A stretch of 50,938 bases of DNA. Source: Methanobacteriota archaeon (GTDB lineage Archaea; Thermoplasmatota; Poseidoniia; Poseidoniales; Thalassarchaeaceae). The position numbers and the translations under genes were made by a program. The stretch's first letter is position 1. Each line of letters opens with the position of its first letter. Under the pieces are notes generated by a model that was not told where the DNA came from, searched no databases, and saw only the letters and a program-made list of their open reading frames with translations. Positions 7,840 through 16,486 of the stretch are shown in pieces. The DNA lies in the NCBI GenBank assembly GCA_004195715.1, contig PSPX01000008.1, positions 1-50,938 on the forward strand, given 5' to 3'.

Positions 7840-9528
7840 ATGACCGAGCATGGAGAGTCGGAAATTCTCGAGGGACATGATCGGTCTCAAGCTGATATGA
7901 TGTCCGAAAACTGTATACTCGTTGACTCGAATGATTGTGCCATCGGTTCTGCAAGCAAAATCGAATGTCATCTCGGACTAGGCAAGCGACACAGAGCATT
8001 CAGCGTACTACTGTACGATGATAGTGATAGGTTATTGGTTCAGAGGAGATCTCTCGAAAAGATTACTTTTCCTGGTGTCTGGGCAAATACTTGCTGCAGT
8101 CACCCTCTCGATATCGTTAATGAAAATGGAGACTCCATAGATGGCGTGATTGCTGCGGCTAGAAGAAAACTTGTCCAGGAATTGGGCTTCGATGCTTCGA
8201 AAGTCTCCGAATGGAGTTTTGCTCACATTGGCTCTTTTGAGTACAGCTGCAGGTGGGATGCGAACTGGATGGAGCATGAAGTTGATCACGTATTGGTAGT
8301 TCGCGCTAATGCAAATGCACAACCAAATCCGAATGAGATATCTGAACTGCGCTGGCTCGACCCTGGAGAGTTATCAGAGATGATTGATGGGGTGGGGCAC
8401 TGGCAGAACCAATCTGTAGCACCATGGTTCAAGATGATCTGGGAGCATTTTCTAGTATCAAACCACCCTAAGATTCCGACATCACAGGATGTCAAGTCTA
8501 TCATCAGATGCGGAGAATTGCAAATGAATACAACTGAAATTCCTGGGCAATCCCTGTTGGATGCGTTGAGCATTCACCGTGATATCGTCGAGGAGGTCAT
8601 TATGAGCAGTCTTGGTAAGATGAAGCAAGAGAGATTACATGGCGCGATGACTCACCTATTCGCCGGAGGAGGAAAGAGGCTCAGGGCTATCCTGCCGCGC
8701 TTGGTCGGAGAAGCCGTAGGAGACGTCCATGAAGGCCACTATACCTTGGGGGCCTGTATAGAGATAATTCACAATTTCACCCTTGTGCATGATGACATCA
8801 TGGATCAGGATCCAATTCGCAGAGGTCTAGAAGCAGTCCATGTCGCATATGACGATGCAACGGCCATCAACGCTGGTGATGCTATGCTCGCCGTAGGATT
8901 CGAGATTCTAGCAGAATCGCCACATATACCGAATGATAAACTAGCGTTCTTAGTCAGTTCGATAGGTGAGATGGTCAGGAAGGTCGCCGAGGGACAGATG
9001 GTGGACATAGAGTTCGAAAATCGTGAAGAAGTGAGCGAAGATGACTATATTGCCATGATAGCAGGAAAGACTTCGGCTATGTTCGAGACTTGCGCAATGA
9101 CCGGGGCCAAGCTGGCTGGTGCGAATGATGATGCTGTGGAGAACATGGCCAAGTGGGGATTGAATCTAGGATTGTGCTTCCAGATGATGGATGACTTGAT
9201 TGACATTACCGGAGACACTCAAACACTAGGAAAGCCCGCTGGATCTGACATTGTCCAAGGTAAGAGGACTCTGATTGCAATACACGCCCTAGAATGTGAT
9301 GCCGTGCTACCGATGTTCACAAAGGTGTTTGGAGCTGGTGAATGTAGTGATGAAGATCTCACTAAAGCGGTTGGTGAATTGCATTCCAGTGGCTCCATAG
9401 ACTATGCCAAGGAGCGAGCTATGCATCATCATTCTCTCGCCCATAGTTGCCTAGACAAACTGGAGAACGGTCCAGCATTGTCTATTCTTAGAGAATTAAC
9501 TGACTTCCAGTTGATTCGCATCAACTAA
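7840..9528 (+). CDS. Fusion: type I isopentenyl-diphosphate isomerase + polyprenyl (GGPP-type) diphosphate synthase
   Basis: One 562-residue protein joins two consecutive isoprenoid enzymes. Residues ~24-215 are a Nudix-fold type I IPP isomerase: RRSLEK, TFPGVWANTCCSHP with the catalytic Cys86 equivalent, the Nudix-like segment ending RRKLVQELGF, and acidic residues in WMEHEVDH. Residues ~238-562 are a trans-prenyltransferase: GGGKRLRA, the first Asp-rich motif DDIMD at 318-322 with Phe five residues before it, the second motif DDLID, and GKPAGSDIVQGKRT. The IDI half makes DMAPP from IPP; the synthase half condenses these, presumably to geranylgeranyl diphosphate for archaeal lipids. No stop or frameshift separates the halves. 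It lies directly downstream of isopentenyl phosphate kinase. Product chain length is inferred, not shown. Confidence 0.93.
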   Translation: MTEHGESEILEGHDRSQADMMSENCILVDSNDCAIGSASKIECHLGLGKRHRAFSVLLYDDSDRLLVQRRSLEKITFPGVWANTCCSHPLDIVNENGDSIDGVIAAARRKLVQELGFDASKVSEWSFAHIGSFEYSCRWDANWMEHEVDHVLVVRANANAQPNPNEISELRWLDPGELSEMIDGVGHWQNQSVAPWFKMIWEHFLVSNHPKIPTSQDVKSIIRCGELQMNTTEIPGQSLLDALSIHRDIVEEVIMSSLGKMKQERLHGAMTHLFAGGGKRLRAILPRLVGEAVGDVHEGHYTLGACIEIIHNFTLVHDDIMDQDPIRRGLEAVHVAYDDATAINAGDAMLAVGFEILAESPHIPNDKLAFLVSSIGEMVRKVAEGQMVDIEFENREEVSEDDYIAMIAGKTSAMFETCAMTGAKLAGANDDAVENMAKWGLNLGLCFQMMDDLIDITGDTQTLGKPAGSDIVQGKRTLIAIHALECDAVLPMFTKVFGAGECSDEDLTKAVGELHSSGSIDYAKERAMHHHSLAHSCLDKLENGPALSILRELTDFQLIRIN

Positions 9529-11736
9529 TCAATCGGTGTATTGAAGCTCGTCTGGAATCTCTGACTTCAGACCCTTGCGCTCCCTTATCTCTGCAGTGAC
9601 CTTGTGGAACAGGCTCGGAGGCAGATGGACGTATCCAGCATTCTCTGTGTTCCAAACCGCCCTTCCTTGAGTAGCTGCTCGGATATCATTAGAGAATCCA
9701 AAAGACTCTGCGACAGGCATGACTCCTATGACACTGGCCGTATTGCCCTCTATCGGCATGTCTTCAATTACTCCTCTACGTGTGGTGACTTCTCGAGTAA
9801 CGCCACCAATGACATCATTGGGTGCGTCAATTCTGATATTCTGAATGGGCTCGAAAATTACTGACTTAGAACGTAGTAGTGCCCCCTTGACCGCTTTACG
9901 TACAGCGGGAATTGTCTGCGCGGGGCCTCGATGGATAGCGTCCTCGTGTAACTTAGCATCAACGAGCCTGACCATTACGCCCATCAATGGCTCCTCAGCT
10001 ACTGGACCTTTCTTACATACGTCATTGAATCCCTCAATAATCAACTCACGTGTCTCATGTAGATTCTGAATTCCTTTGGTGTCATTCACTAGAACATTTG
10101 TTCCATTAATAGCGTAAATTTTGCGCATCAGATCCTTGTTCATACCGAACTCGGCGAACCTGTCTCCTATCCCCTTAGCATCTTTATTCCTAACTGCCCC
10201 ATCTCCGAAAGTACCCTCGCGTAGAGCGTCGGTGACGTCATCGGGAAGTGGTTCGGTCTCGATGTAGAAACGATTGTGTCTGTTTGGGGACTTCCCTTCA
10301 AAGGCACGTCCTGTGTTATTGGATGAAATTGATTCCCTGTACACCACTATCGGTTCACTGACTGTGACCTTTATTCCCTGCTCTTCCTCTAACCTGTATA
10401 CCGTGATCTCGAGGTGTAACTCACCCATTCCAGCTAGCAACGCCTCCCCAGTTTCTTGATTTGTGGAGACTTCAAGAGACGCATCGGCCTTACCGAGTGT
10501 TCTTAGAGCATCGATGAATTTTGGCAGATCCTTCATTGATTTCGGCTCTACTGCTACAGTTACCACAGGCTCAGAGTAATGTCGAATTGGTTCGAACGGA
10601 GTCGCGTCCTCATCCCGTGTAACCGTGACGCCTGCCGCTGCACTACGCACGCCAGTCAGTGCGACTATGTTACCAGAAGAAACTTCAGGGACCTGAATTC
10701 TATCACTGCCCACCATCATGCTCACCTGCTGTACACGCTCTGATTTGGCCCCTCCGAGGGCCCATACTGAATCGCCGTGCTTGATAGTGCCCGAGTAAAT
10801 CCGCCCAACGGCTACCTCCCCTGCATGTGGATCCATCCATATCTTGGTGATCATTAGCGATAGGGGGCCTTCTGAATCGCAACTAAGCATTGCCATACCG
10901 GTTTCCGATTCTAGATCACCCTGCCAGATATTGGGTATCCTGTACTTTTGCGCCACAATCGGTGAAGGCAGTTTATCTACAGCCATGTCAAGTAGAACTT
11001 CGTGTACAGGTGCTTTCTTGGCCAACTCCTTCTGTTCTTCGTTATGGCAATACTCGAAAATTTGTGTGAAATTCACACCTGACTTTTGCATGTATGGCGC
11101 GGTAATTCCCCAATTGTGGAACGCGGATCCGAACGCAACGGTTCCATCTAACACGCTAACCTGCCAGTCTATCTTGTGTTCGGGAGGTGCGAAAAGCCTA
11201 ATCAGAGTGTTTACCTTCGTGATCTGCTCTTCGAACCTGCTCATCATATCTTCAGGAGTAACTTGTAGTTCGTTAATCAGACGATCTACCTTGTTGATGA
11301 AAAGAACTGGTTTTACCTTCTCCTTGAGTGCCTGCCTAACAACAGTCTCTGTCTGTGGCATAGCACCTTCTACCGCACAGGTCAGTATGATGCATCCATC
11401 TACAGCCCGCATCGCCCTTGTGACATCGCCACCAAAATCGACGTGACCGGGTGTGTCGATGAGATTGATTAGGTAGTCATCAGTTCCTACTGTGTGTACC
11501 ATTGAAGCACTGGCTGCATTGATTGTTATTCCTCGAGCACTCTCCTGGTCGTCAAAGTCCAGCACGCGTGACTTACCTGCTAACTCCTCTGACATCATGC
11601 CCGCACCTGCTATCAGATTGTCCGACAAAGTGGTCTTGCCGTGATCTATATGCGCTGCTATTGCTAGGTTCCGAATTTTCTCGCGATCGTGCATGACTTC
11701 GGTCGCTCGCTTGATGTTGTCTTCCTTACGACCCAT
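9529..11736 (-). CDS. fusA: Translation elongation factor 2 (aEF-2)
   Basis: The GTPase that drives ribosomal translocation. The 735-residue protein has G1 AHIDHGKTT, G2 ARGITI, G3 DTPGHVDF and G4 NKVD in domain I, and the archaeal/eukaryotic C-terminal domains. The diphthamide loop DAIHRGPAQ places the modifiable histidine at about residue 602. The start is ATG 11736 (MGRKEDNIKRA); the frame upstream shows no similarity. It is last in the order uS12-uS7-aEF2, 104 nt after uS7, so it may have its own promoter. A TTCATAAA element (plus-strand reading) lies at 11774-11781. The usual downstream EF-1 alpha is absent; the stop abuts the IDI fusion gene instead. Confidence 0.97.
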   Translation of the reverse strand: MGRKEDNIKRATEVMHDREKIRNLAIAAHIDHGKTTLSDNLIAGAGMMSEELAGKSRVLDFDDQESARGITINAASASMVHTVGTDDYLINLIDTPGHVDFGGDVTRAMRAVDGCIILTCAVEGAMPQTETVVRQALKEKVKPVLFINKVDRLINELQVTPEDMMSRFEEQITKVNTLIRLFAPPEHKIDWQVSVLDGTVAFGSAFHNWGITAPYMQKSGVNFTQIFEYCHNEEQKELAKKAPVHEVLLDMAVDKLPSPIVAQKYRIPNIWQGDLESETGMAMLSCDSEGPLSLMITKIWMDPHAGEVAVGRIYSGTIKHGDSVWALGGAKSERVQQVSMMVGSDRIQVPEVSSGNIVALTGVRSAAAGVTVTRDEDATPFEPIRHYSEPVVTVAVEPKSMKDLPKFIDALRTLGKADASLEVSTNQETGEALLAGMGELHLEITVYRLEEEQGIKVTVSEPIVVYRESISSNNTGRAFEGKSPNRHNRFYIETEPLPDDVTDALREGTFGDGAVRNKDAKGIGDRFAEFGMNKDLMRKIYAINGTNVLVNDTKGIQNLHETRELIIEGFNDVCKKGPVAEEPLMGVMVRLVDAKLHEDAIHRGPAQTIPAVRKAVKGALLRSKSVIFEPIQNIRIDAPNDVIGGVTREVTTRRGVIEDMPIEGNTASVIGVMPVAESFGFSNDIRAATQGRAVWNTENAGYVHLPPSLFHKVTAEIRERKGLKSEIPDELQYTD

Positions 11737-11773
11737 GACTAGACCTCTTAATGATGCGGCGACCTGACAACGG

Positions 11774-11781
11774 TTCATAAA
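11774..11781 (-). promoter_or_regulatory. Candidate TATA box for aEF-2
   Basis: On the minus strand this reads TTTATGAA, within GGCTTTATGAACC, and lies 38-45 nt upstream of the ATG at 11736. The 104-nt gap after uS7 makes a separate promoter for aEF-2 plausible. Support is by position and composition only. Confidence 0.35.
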
Positions 11782-11840
11782 GCCGATTGTAAGGCCGACT
11801 CAATCTACTCTCAGCAACCTTGTTTGGAGGGTGCCGGAAC

Positions 11841-12458
11841 TCATCGCGCGGATGCCGCGATTCTCTCGATCTCTTCTCTCTTCCCTACCGAGTAAGAATT
11901 GACGTCTCCCTCAGCTGCCTTGGACAGTTCTGAAACTATCCCCTCGGTGAGCGTGCGACGACTCTTGGCAGTCGCAGTGGCCGCACCGATGGCGATGTTG
12001 CGCAGTGCTATGTCCAATCTACGACTGGGTGACGAATCCACAGCCTTAGGCTGACTGACTGCTCCAACCTTGATGCGAGTCGTCTCCTCACAGGGAGCAG
12101 CTTCAACAATTGCATCGATGAACTTCTGAAGCGGATTCTGTCCGTCCTTGGATGCTATCTTGTCTAGAGCCTGTTCATACGCCTTGACACAGTGCTGCTT
12201 CTTACCAGAGAACTTACCTGTTCGCATCAGATTGTTGATGAAGCGCTCGATAACGGAAAGTTTGGACTTGCCGAACCACGCGTTGGCGTGCCTACCGCCT
12301 GAATGAGGAGTTCCTATTGTTGTGAGATTGATGTATGGGGCCAGTCCAGGGTCATCGCAGATAACTTCGGATGCATCCCACTTACCGAACACCATAGTAC
12401 CGATACCGGCAATAGGTGCCTCCTGCTCTACCTGCTCTACCTGCTCTTCCTCGGTCAT
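11841..12458 (-). CDS. rps7: 30S ribosomal protein uS7
   Basis: Small-subunit head protein that binds the 3' domain of 16S rRNA. The 205-residue archaeal-length protein contains [39 protein letters not shown] (shown in part as the archaeal uS7 core), [27 protein letters not shown] and [14 protein letters not shown]. The first ~20 residues are an acidic Glu/Gln-rich extension ([11 protein letters not shown]). It overlaps the end of uS12 by 4 nt, so the two are translationally coupled. Together with aEF-2 it forms the archaeal counterpart of the str operon. Confidence 0.96.
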   Translation of the reverse strand: MTEEEQVEQVEQEAPIAGIGTMVFGKWDASEVICDDPGLAPYINLTTIGTPHSGGRHANAWFGKSKLSVIERFINNLMRTGKFSGKKQHCVKAYEQALDKIASKDGQNPLQKFIDAIVEAAPCEETTRIKVGAVSQPKAVDSSPSRRLDIALRNIAIGAATATAKSRRTLTEGIVSELSKAAEGDVNSYSVGKREEIERIAASAR

Positions 12459-12895
12459 TCAGAACACCTCACCTGACGTCCGCGAACCATCTCGTCGAGA
12501 GATACTCCGTTAACCTTGATTACTTTGTATCGAACACCGGGCAGATCACCATACGACCGCCCCTTGCTCCCACCAATTCCTTCGACAAGGACCTCGTCAT
12601 GCTCATCGATGAATGATATGGCCCCGTCTCCTGGTGCGAAGGCAGTCAACTTATTCCCAGTTCTAATCAGACTAATCTTGACTGCCTTACGTATTCCGGA
12701 ATTCGGTTGCTTGGCCTCGAAACCGACCTTCTCAATCACTATACCCTTACCTTGAGTACTCCCCCGAAGTGGGTCATGCTTGAGAACACCGCCTGCTATA
12801 CGTTTGAATTGGCGGTTTCGAAACTTGCGTTCCTTCCAGCGAAATCTCTTACGGTCTTTCTTCATCTTCGGCCCTGAGAATAATCCACGACCCAA
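12455..12895 (-). CDS. rps12: 30S ribosomal protein uS12
   Basis: Decoding-centre ribosomal protein of 146 residues, standard for archaea. Conserved blocks are [47 protein letters not shown] (the PNS loop that touches the A site), [21 protein letters not shown] and [22 protein letters not shown]. It is first in the uS12-uS7-aEF2 group. The upstream region is shared with the divergent UbiD gene and holds a TATA-like element and a short-loop palindrome. Confidence 0.97.
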   Translation of the reverse strand: MGRGLFSGPKMKKDRKRFRWKERKFRNRQFKRIAGGVLKHDPLRGSTQGKGIVIEKVGFEAKQPNSGIRKAVKISLIRTGNKLTAFAPGDGAISFIDEHDEVLVEGIGGSKGRSYGDLPGVRYKVIKVNGVSLDEMVRGRQVRCSE

Positions 12896-12932
12896 GTATA
12901 CGCCTCAAACTGACGCCCCGCCGACCCACCGA

Positions 12933-12941
12933 TGGTATAAG
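12933..12941 (-). promoter_or_regulatory. Candidate TATA box for the uS12 operon
   Basis: On the minus strand this reads CTTATACCA and sits about 38-46 nt upstream of the uS12 ATG. It is the only AT-rich hexamer in the otherwise GC-rich gap between uS12 and ubiD. Because TATA elements are nearly symmetric, the divergent gene could also use it, but the distance (~90 nt) argues against that. Confidence 0.4.
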
Positions 12942-12951
12942 AGCGTGACGG

Positions 12952-12968
12952 ACTCACCATAGGTGAGT
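12952..12968. promoter_or_regulatory. Perfect 7-bp inverted repeat with 3-nt spacer (possible operator or hairpin)
   Basis: ACTCACC, ATA, GGTGAGT: a perfect palindrome with arms at 12952-12958 and 12962-12968. It lies in the 133-nt gap between the divergently transcribed uS12 operon and ubiD gene. It could be a protein-binding operator for either promoter or fold as a hairpin in a leader. No function is shown. Confidence 0.45.
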
Positions 12969-13028
12969 GCAGACTAGAGGGGTTGGGCGTTGCTAACATT
13001 CAAACCGATTAGGCACAGCGACGACACC

Positions 13029-14300
13029 ATGGCGTTCCGTGATTTGCTACACGGAGTCGATTGCGACGATAATGCTGTCAGCGTAAATTTGGAGATGTTT
13101 GACAGGGCTTCTGCGTCAGGGGGCAAAGGAGTAGTGTTCAGTGATATCATCGAATCTCCCGGGCACAGGGCTGCACTCGATGTACTAGTCAGAGACCGTC
13201 TGTGCGAGGTTTTCTCAGTCAGCCCCGGCGAACTCATCGATGTGCTTGCTTGGGGAATGGCCAATCCTGAATCTCCCCTCGTAGTCGATGCTGCCGATGC
13301 TGAAGTGCTTCAGTGCAGACAGGAACCTATTGACCTGCAGAAGATACCTATTCCTAAGCATTACCAAGAGGATGCTGGGAGATATCAATCCGCATCGGTC
13401 ATCATAGCAGAGTACGACGGCATACGGAACATGTCGTATCACCGTCAGTTGCTCCGAGGGAAACGGCACTGTGTGGCTAGATTCGTTCCGAGGCATCTAC
13501 GGACCATGTACGAAAAAGCTCGTGCTAATGGAGATGAAGTCCCTATTGCAGTTGTCAACGGAGCAGATGCTACCGTTCTTCTGGCTGCTGCTATGTCTTT
13601 CAATGAAGACCTAGATGAGCTCACTGTAGCTGCCGCCCTTCACAACAGACTGCATGGCAAACCACTGCGTATGGTCCAGCTCCCTAACGGAATTGCTGTG
13701 CCAGCCGACTCAGAGTATGCCATGGAAGCCAGAATCACCCTAGAGTTGGATGACGAAGGACCCTACGTCGACATCACCGGTACGGTTGATGAAGTTCGGC
13801 AGGAACCTGTGATAGAGTACGACTCAGTGTATCATCGCACGGAGCCTGTGTTCCACGCGCTGATCTCAGCCGGAGTGGAGCACAGGACTCTGATGGGGAT
13901 GCCGCGTGCTCCGACCATCAAGGCGGCTGTCTCCAAAGTCGTCAATTGTACTGATGTCTATCTAACTGAGGGAGGTTGTGGTTGGCTGTCATCTGTGGTT
14001 CAGATTAAGCCACAACATGATGGGGATGGCATCAAGGCAATACATGCTGCACTCGATGGGCATCGTTCAATGAAGCAAGTCATAGTGGTGGATGAAGACA
14101 TAGACATAGCTAATCCGATTAGGGTCGAATGGGCGTTGATGACTAGATGGCAACCCGATACGGACACAGTCATCCTCACAGGTCAGAAAGGCTCGTCACT
14201 GGACCCGAGCAGGGACGAAGACGGTTCAACTAGTAAGATCGGAATGGATGCAACCCTGCCCATAGGAGTGGACCGTGGACCGTTCGAATCGGTCCTGTGA
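13029..14300 (+). CDS. UbiD-family decarboxylase, possibly anhydromevalonate phosphate decarboxylase
   Basis: UbiD enzymes decarboxylate unsaturated acids using prenylated FMN. The 423-residue protein has the family landmarks PIPKHYQEDAGRYQSASVI, MSYHRQLLRG, RHLRTMYEKARANG, PIAVVNGADA, LPVPA-like GIAVPADSEYAMEARI (the catalytic Glu region) and DEDIDIANPIRVEWAL. In archaea using the modified mevalonate pathway, a UbiD homologue makes isopentenyl phosphate from trans-anhydromevalonate 5-phosphate. Isopentenyl phosphate kinase at 6978 would take that product, which favours this role, but a menaquinone/ubiquinone-type UbiD is the alternative. The start is ATG 13029 (MAFRDLLHGV), which fits the family N-terminus; an upstream TTG at 12990 is less likely. 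Confidence 0.88.
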   Translation: MAFRDLLHGVDCDDNAVSVNLEMFDRASASGGKGVVFSDIIESPGHRAALDVLVRDRLCEVFSVSPGELIDVLAWGMANPESPLVVDAADAEVLQCRQEPIDLQKIPIPKHYQEDAGRYQSASVIIAEYDGIRNMSYHRQLLRGKRHCVARFVPRHLRTMYEKARANGDEVPIAVVNGADATVLLAAAMSFNEDLDELTVAAALHNRLHGKPLRMVQLPNGIAVPADSEYAMEARITLELDDEGPYVDITGTVDEVRQEPVIEYDSVYHRTEPVFHALISAGVEHRTLMGMPRAPTIKAAVSKVVNCTDVYLTEGGCGWLSSVVQIKPQHDGDGIKAIHAALDGHRSMKQVIVVDEDIDIANPIRVEWALMTRWQPDTDTVILTGQKGSSLDPSRDEDGSTSKIGMDATLPIGVDRGPFESVL

Positions 14301-14307
14301 GGATCAG

Positions 14308-15294
14308 ATGGCCAAAACCACCGATGACGTGTCTACGAAGCTACAGCACCCCCGGCGAAGCCTAGGGAACAGGCACAGGAGTCAGGCAGAGAAGTTTCTC
14401 TCATTGACTGAATCGGATCCGCAGAACCTAAAATGGGCTGAACAGAGTGCTAGGCAGGCTGTGCTGCACGATTTTACCAACCCTGAGAATTGGAGGATTC
14501 TGGTGCAAGTAAAGCTAAAATCGGGAGATGAGCATGGAATTCGAGCGGTTCTGAACGAATTGTTCACTATTCTCGGCCGCAATCCTGAGACGTTGGCACA
14601 ACTAGACGATGTAAACATGAATCAATCTGGATATCCAATACTTGAAGCTAGTTTGATGGCGGATCCCTTGGATCCAGATGAATGGTGGGCATCGACTTCG
14701 CAATCAGATGTAACTCTTGAAGATTTTATCGAGCGGGTCAAGAACCTTGATCTAACGGATCAAAGAGCCAATGTATTGTTCTCTAGACGGTTGGAAAGGG
14801 TAAGGGATAGTGGGATGGAAAAGCAGTATCTAGAACTCTCCCGAATTATTCTGGCACAGCGACCTAGCAACCACGAGGCCTGGGCAGAACTAGGGCGGAT
14901 GCACGAGAGACGTGGTGAGTTCGAGCAAGCGTGGATGTGCTATGATCAGGCACAAACACACTTTCCTGATATTCAGGTTAGGGATCGTTTTCGAGATAGG
15001 ATGGAAGCGAAGATGGATGGGAGAACCTCAAGACCGTGGAAGGAACCTGAAGTAACTCGGCGCGTAGATTTCTTGTCTCGGATGCAGCAATTGGCCACAC
15101 CCAATGTCGAAAATATTCCGACTACGGTGAATGAATCCGATGAGGTTTCCAGCAACCCTCTGGAAGAAATCCACTTACTCCTCGCTGAGGAGCGTTTGTC
15201 TGAGGCCTTTTTCTTAGCCCGAAGAATGGCTGCTGAAGGAGTTGAAGGGGCAATTAATCTGGTAGAATCAATTAGGAAGGATATCCATGACTGA
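14308..15294 (+). CDS. TPR-repeat protein of unknown function
   Basis: A 328-residue soluble protein. The clearest tetratricopeptide repeat is NHEAWAELGRMHERRGEFEQ followed by AWMCYDQAQTHFP (residues ~188-220), matching the W-L-G-Y-A-F-A-P pattern. A second degenerate unit is near the N-terminus (NPENWRILVQVKLKSG), and the C-terminus is helical (LLAEERLSEAFFLARRMAAEG). The start ATG 14308 has GAGGATCAG just upstream, and it begins 7 nt after ubiD. It overlaps the next gene (Nudix) by 8 nt, so ubiD, this gene and the Nudix gene are probably one transcript. It is likely a protein-interaction scaffold; partners are unknown. Confidence 0.75.
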   Translation: MAKTTDDVSTKLQHPRRSLGNRHRSQAEKFLSLTESDPQNLKWAEQSARQAVLHDFTNPENWRILVQVKLKSGDEHGIRAVLNELFTILGRNPETLAQLDDVNMNQSGYPILEASLMADPLDPDEWWASTSQSDVTLEDFIERVKNLDLTDQRANVLFSRRLERVRDSGMEKQYLELSRIILAQRPSNHEAWAELGRMHERRGEFEQAWMCYDQAQTHFPDIQVRDRFRDRMEAKMDGRTSRPWKEPEVTRRVDFLSRMQQLATPNVENIPTTVNESDEVSSNPLEEIHLLLAEERLSEAFFLARRMAAEGVEGAINLVESIRKDIHD

Positions 15295-15685
15295 AGCATT
15301 CGTCTTGGCCTGGACCACTTCAACTTTGAATGATGGAGAAGTATGCTGGGTAATGGTACGCGATGCTAAGAGAGGTTGGGAACTACCTGGTGGCAAGATC
15401 AATGAAGGAGAAGCAATTGAAGAAGCTGCTCTGAGAGAGTTGTTCGAGGAAACGGGATTGTTGGGCACGGCTAAAGCTTACGATTCTGGCATAGTCGAAG
15501 GTGGGCATGTTGTGTGGATAGAAGTAGAAGAAGACCCCGTGCCCGTATCATGGCAATCTCCAGAGCATAGAATCGAAGAGGTAGGATGGTGTATGCAAAT
15601 ACCGCATGATATCGCATGGAATTCTGAAGAGATTGAGAAGATGCTGGGTCACGATTGGAGTGCTGCGACAACACTCGAGTCCTGA
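15287..15685 (+). CDS. Nudix hydrolase (MutT-like)
   Basis: A 132-residue single-domain Nudix hydrolase, which cleaves nucleoside diphosphates linked to another moiety. The Nudix box is complete from GGKINEGE to RELFEETGLLG and matches GX5EX7REUXEEXGU. WELPGGK precedes it, and EHRIEEVGW is the downstream element found in MutT-type enzymes. The substrate cannot be read from sequence; nucleotide-pool cleaning or another diphosphate is possible. It overlaps the TPR gene upstream by 8 nt. Its last 37 nt overlap the 3' end of the convergent gene at 15649. Confidence 0.88.
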   Translation: MTEAFVLAWTTSTLNDGEVCWVMVRDAKRGWELPGGKINEGEAIEEAALRELFEETGLLGTAKAYDSGIVEGGHVVWIEVEEDPVPVSWQSPEHRIEEVGWCMQIPHDIAWNSEEIEKMLGHDWSAATTLES

Positions 15686-16479
15686 ATCTCGGAAACTCTC
15701 TCAGAGATTTTTTCCAACCACGAATCCTCTCCAAGTGCCTCTGCAGCATCCAATATCAATCCGAGATCCTTTCGTTCATCACCTGAGACATCTGCAAGCA
15801 GGACTGGCATCAATGATTCCACAACATCTCTAATGTCTTCCGGATTCGCTGGTACCCATGTATTTCCTGGCTTACTCCTGGGTGTAGCCTCAGTAACACG
15901 GACGGACATCCTAGGAGATTCGCTGTCGATTTCCTCAAGCGCCAGGTCTAGCCACTCTAGCGAAGCGGACAAGGCTTCGGGGGGCATACTAGATTTCGTC
16001 AGGTACTCTCTCGCAGACCACAAGTGTCTCATCGCGGGATCGAGATCATCAAGACCGACTAGGATTCTTGCCGCCTCCAATCTGGAAAGGCCGATTATCT
16101 CGATTGGATGCCCTATAGACAAAGAGATGCTTGAATGAGTAGCTAGTGACATCATCGTCTCTCCTTTGTTTCGGTGCCATGCTGCTAAATTGAGTAGGCA
16201 TACTCCATGGCTCGCCGATCCCGGAGACAATGCATTCATCCTATCTGCACACCACCTCAACTCCGCACCGACCAACGAAGGCTCGTTGGGTATATGCAAC
16301 GTCCTCTCCATTCGTATCATGGCCTCGATGGCAGGGTCTCTCTCTTCTTTGGACCTTGAACGCTCAAGGATGCTTGCAGAGTCATTGATAGCTGTTGCAA
16401 CGTCTCCTCTGAGCATAGTCTGCCGGAACTTGAGAAAATCATCTTGCAGACGAGATTTTGACGAGTCTTCGACAGCCAT
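15649..16479 (-). CDS. Helical-repeat (TPR-like) protein, unknown function
   Basis: A 276-residue predicted all-helical protein. I do not recognise a family, but it has TPR-like pairs such as SHGVCLLNLAAWHRNKGETM and AARILVGLDDLDPAMRHLWSAREYL. The start ATG 16479 (MAVEDSSKSRL) lies 7 nt after the prefoldin beta stop, so it is the last gene of the exosome/proteasome superoperon. A longer frame would overlap prefoldin beta. Its 3' end overlaps the convergent Nudix gene by 37 nt. Position suggests a link to protein or RNA quality control; that is inference from context only. Confidence 0.7.
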   Translation of the reverse strand: MAVEDSSKSRLQDDFLKFRQTMLRGDVATAINDSASILERSRSKEERDPAIEAMIRMERTLHIPNEPSLVGAELRWCADRMNALSPGSASHGVCLLNLAAWHRNKGETMMSLATHSSISLSIGHPIEIIGLSRLEAARILVGLDDLDPAMRHLWSAREYLTKSSMPPEALSASLEWLDLALEEIDSESPRMSVRVTEATPRSKPGNTWVPANPEDIRDVVESLMPVLLADVSGDERKDLGLILDAAEALGEDSWLEKISERVSEIQDSSVVAALQS

Positions 16480-16486
16480 CTCGACC

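Noticed and set aside
10844-11446. 200-residue open frame antisense to aEF-2
   Set aside because: It mirrors a highly conserved gene, is Ser/Cys-rich with no domain, and follows from the codon bias of the true strand.
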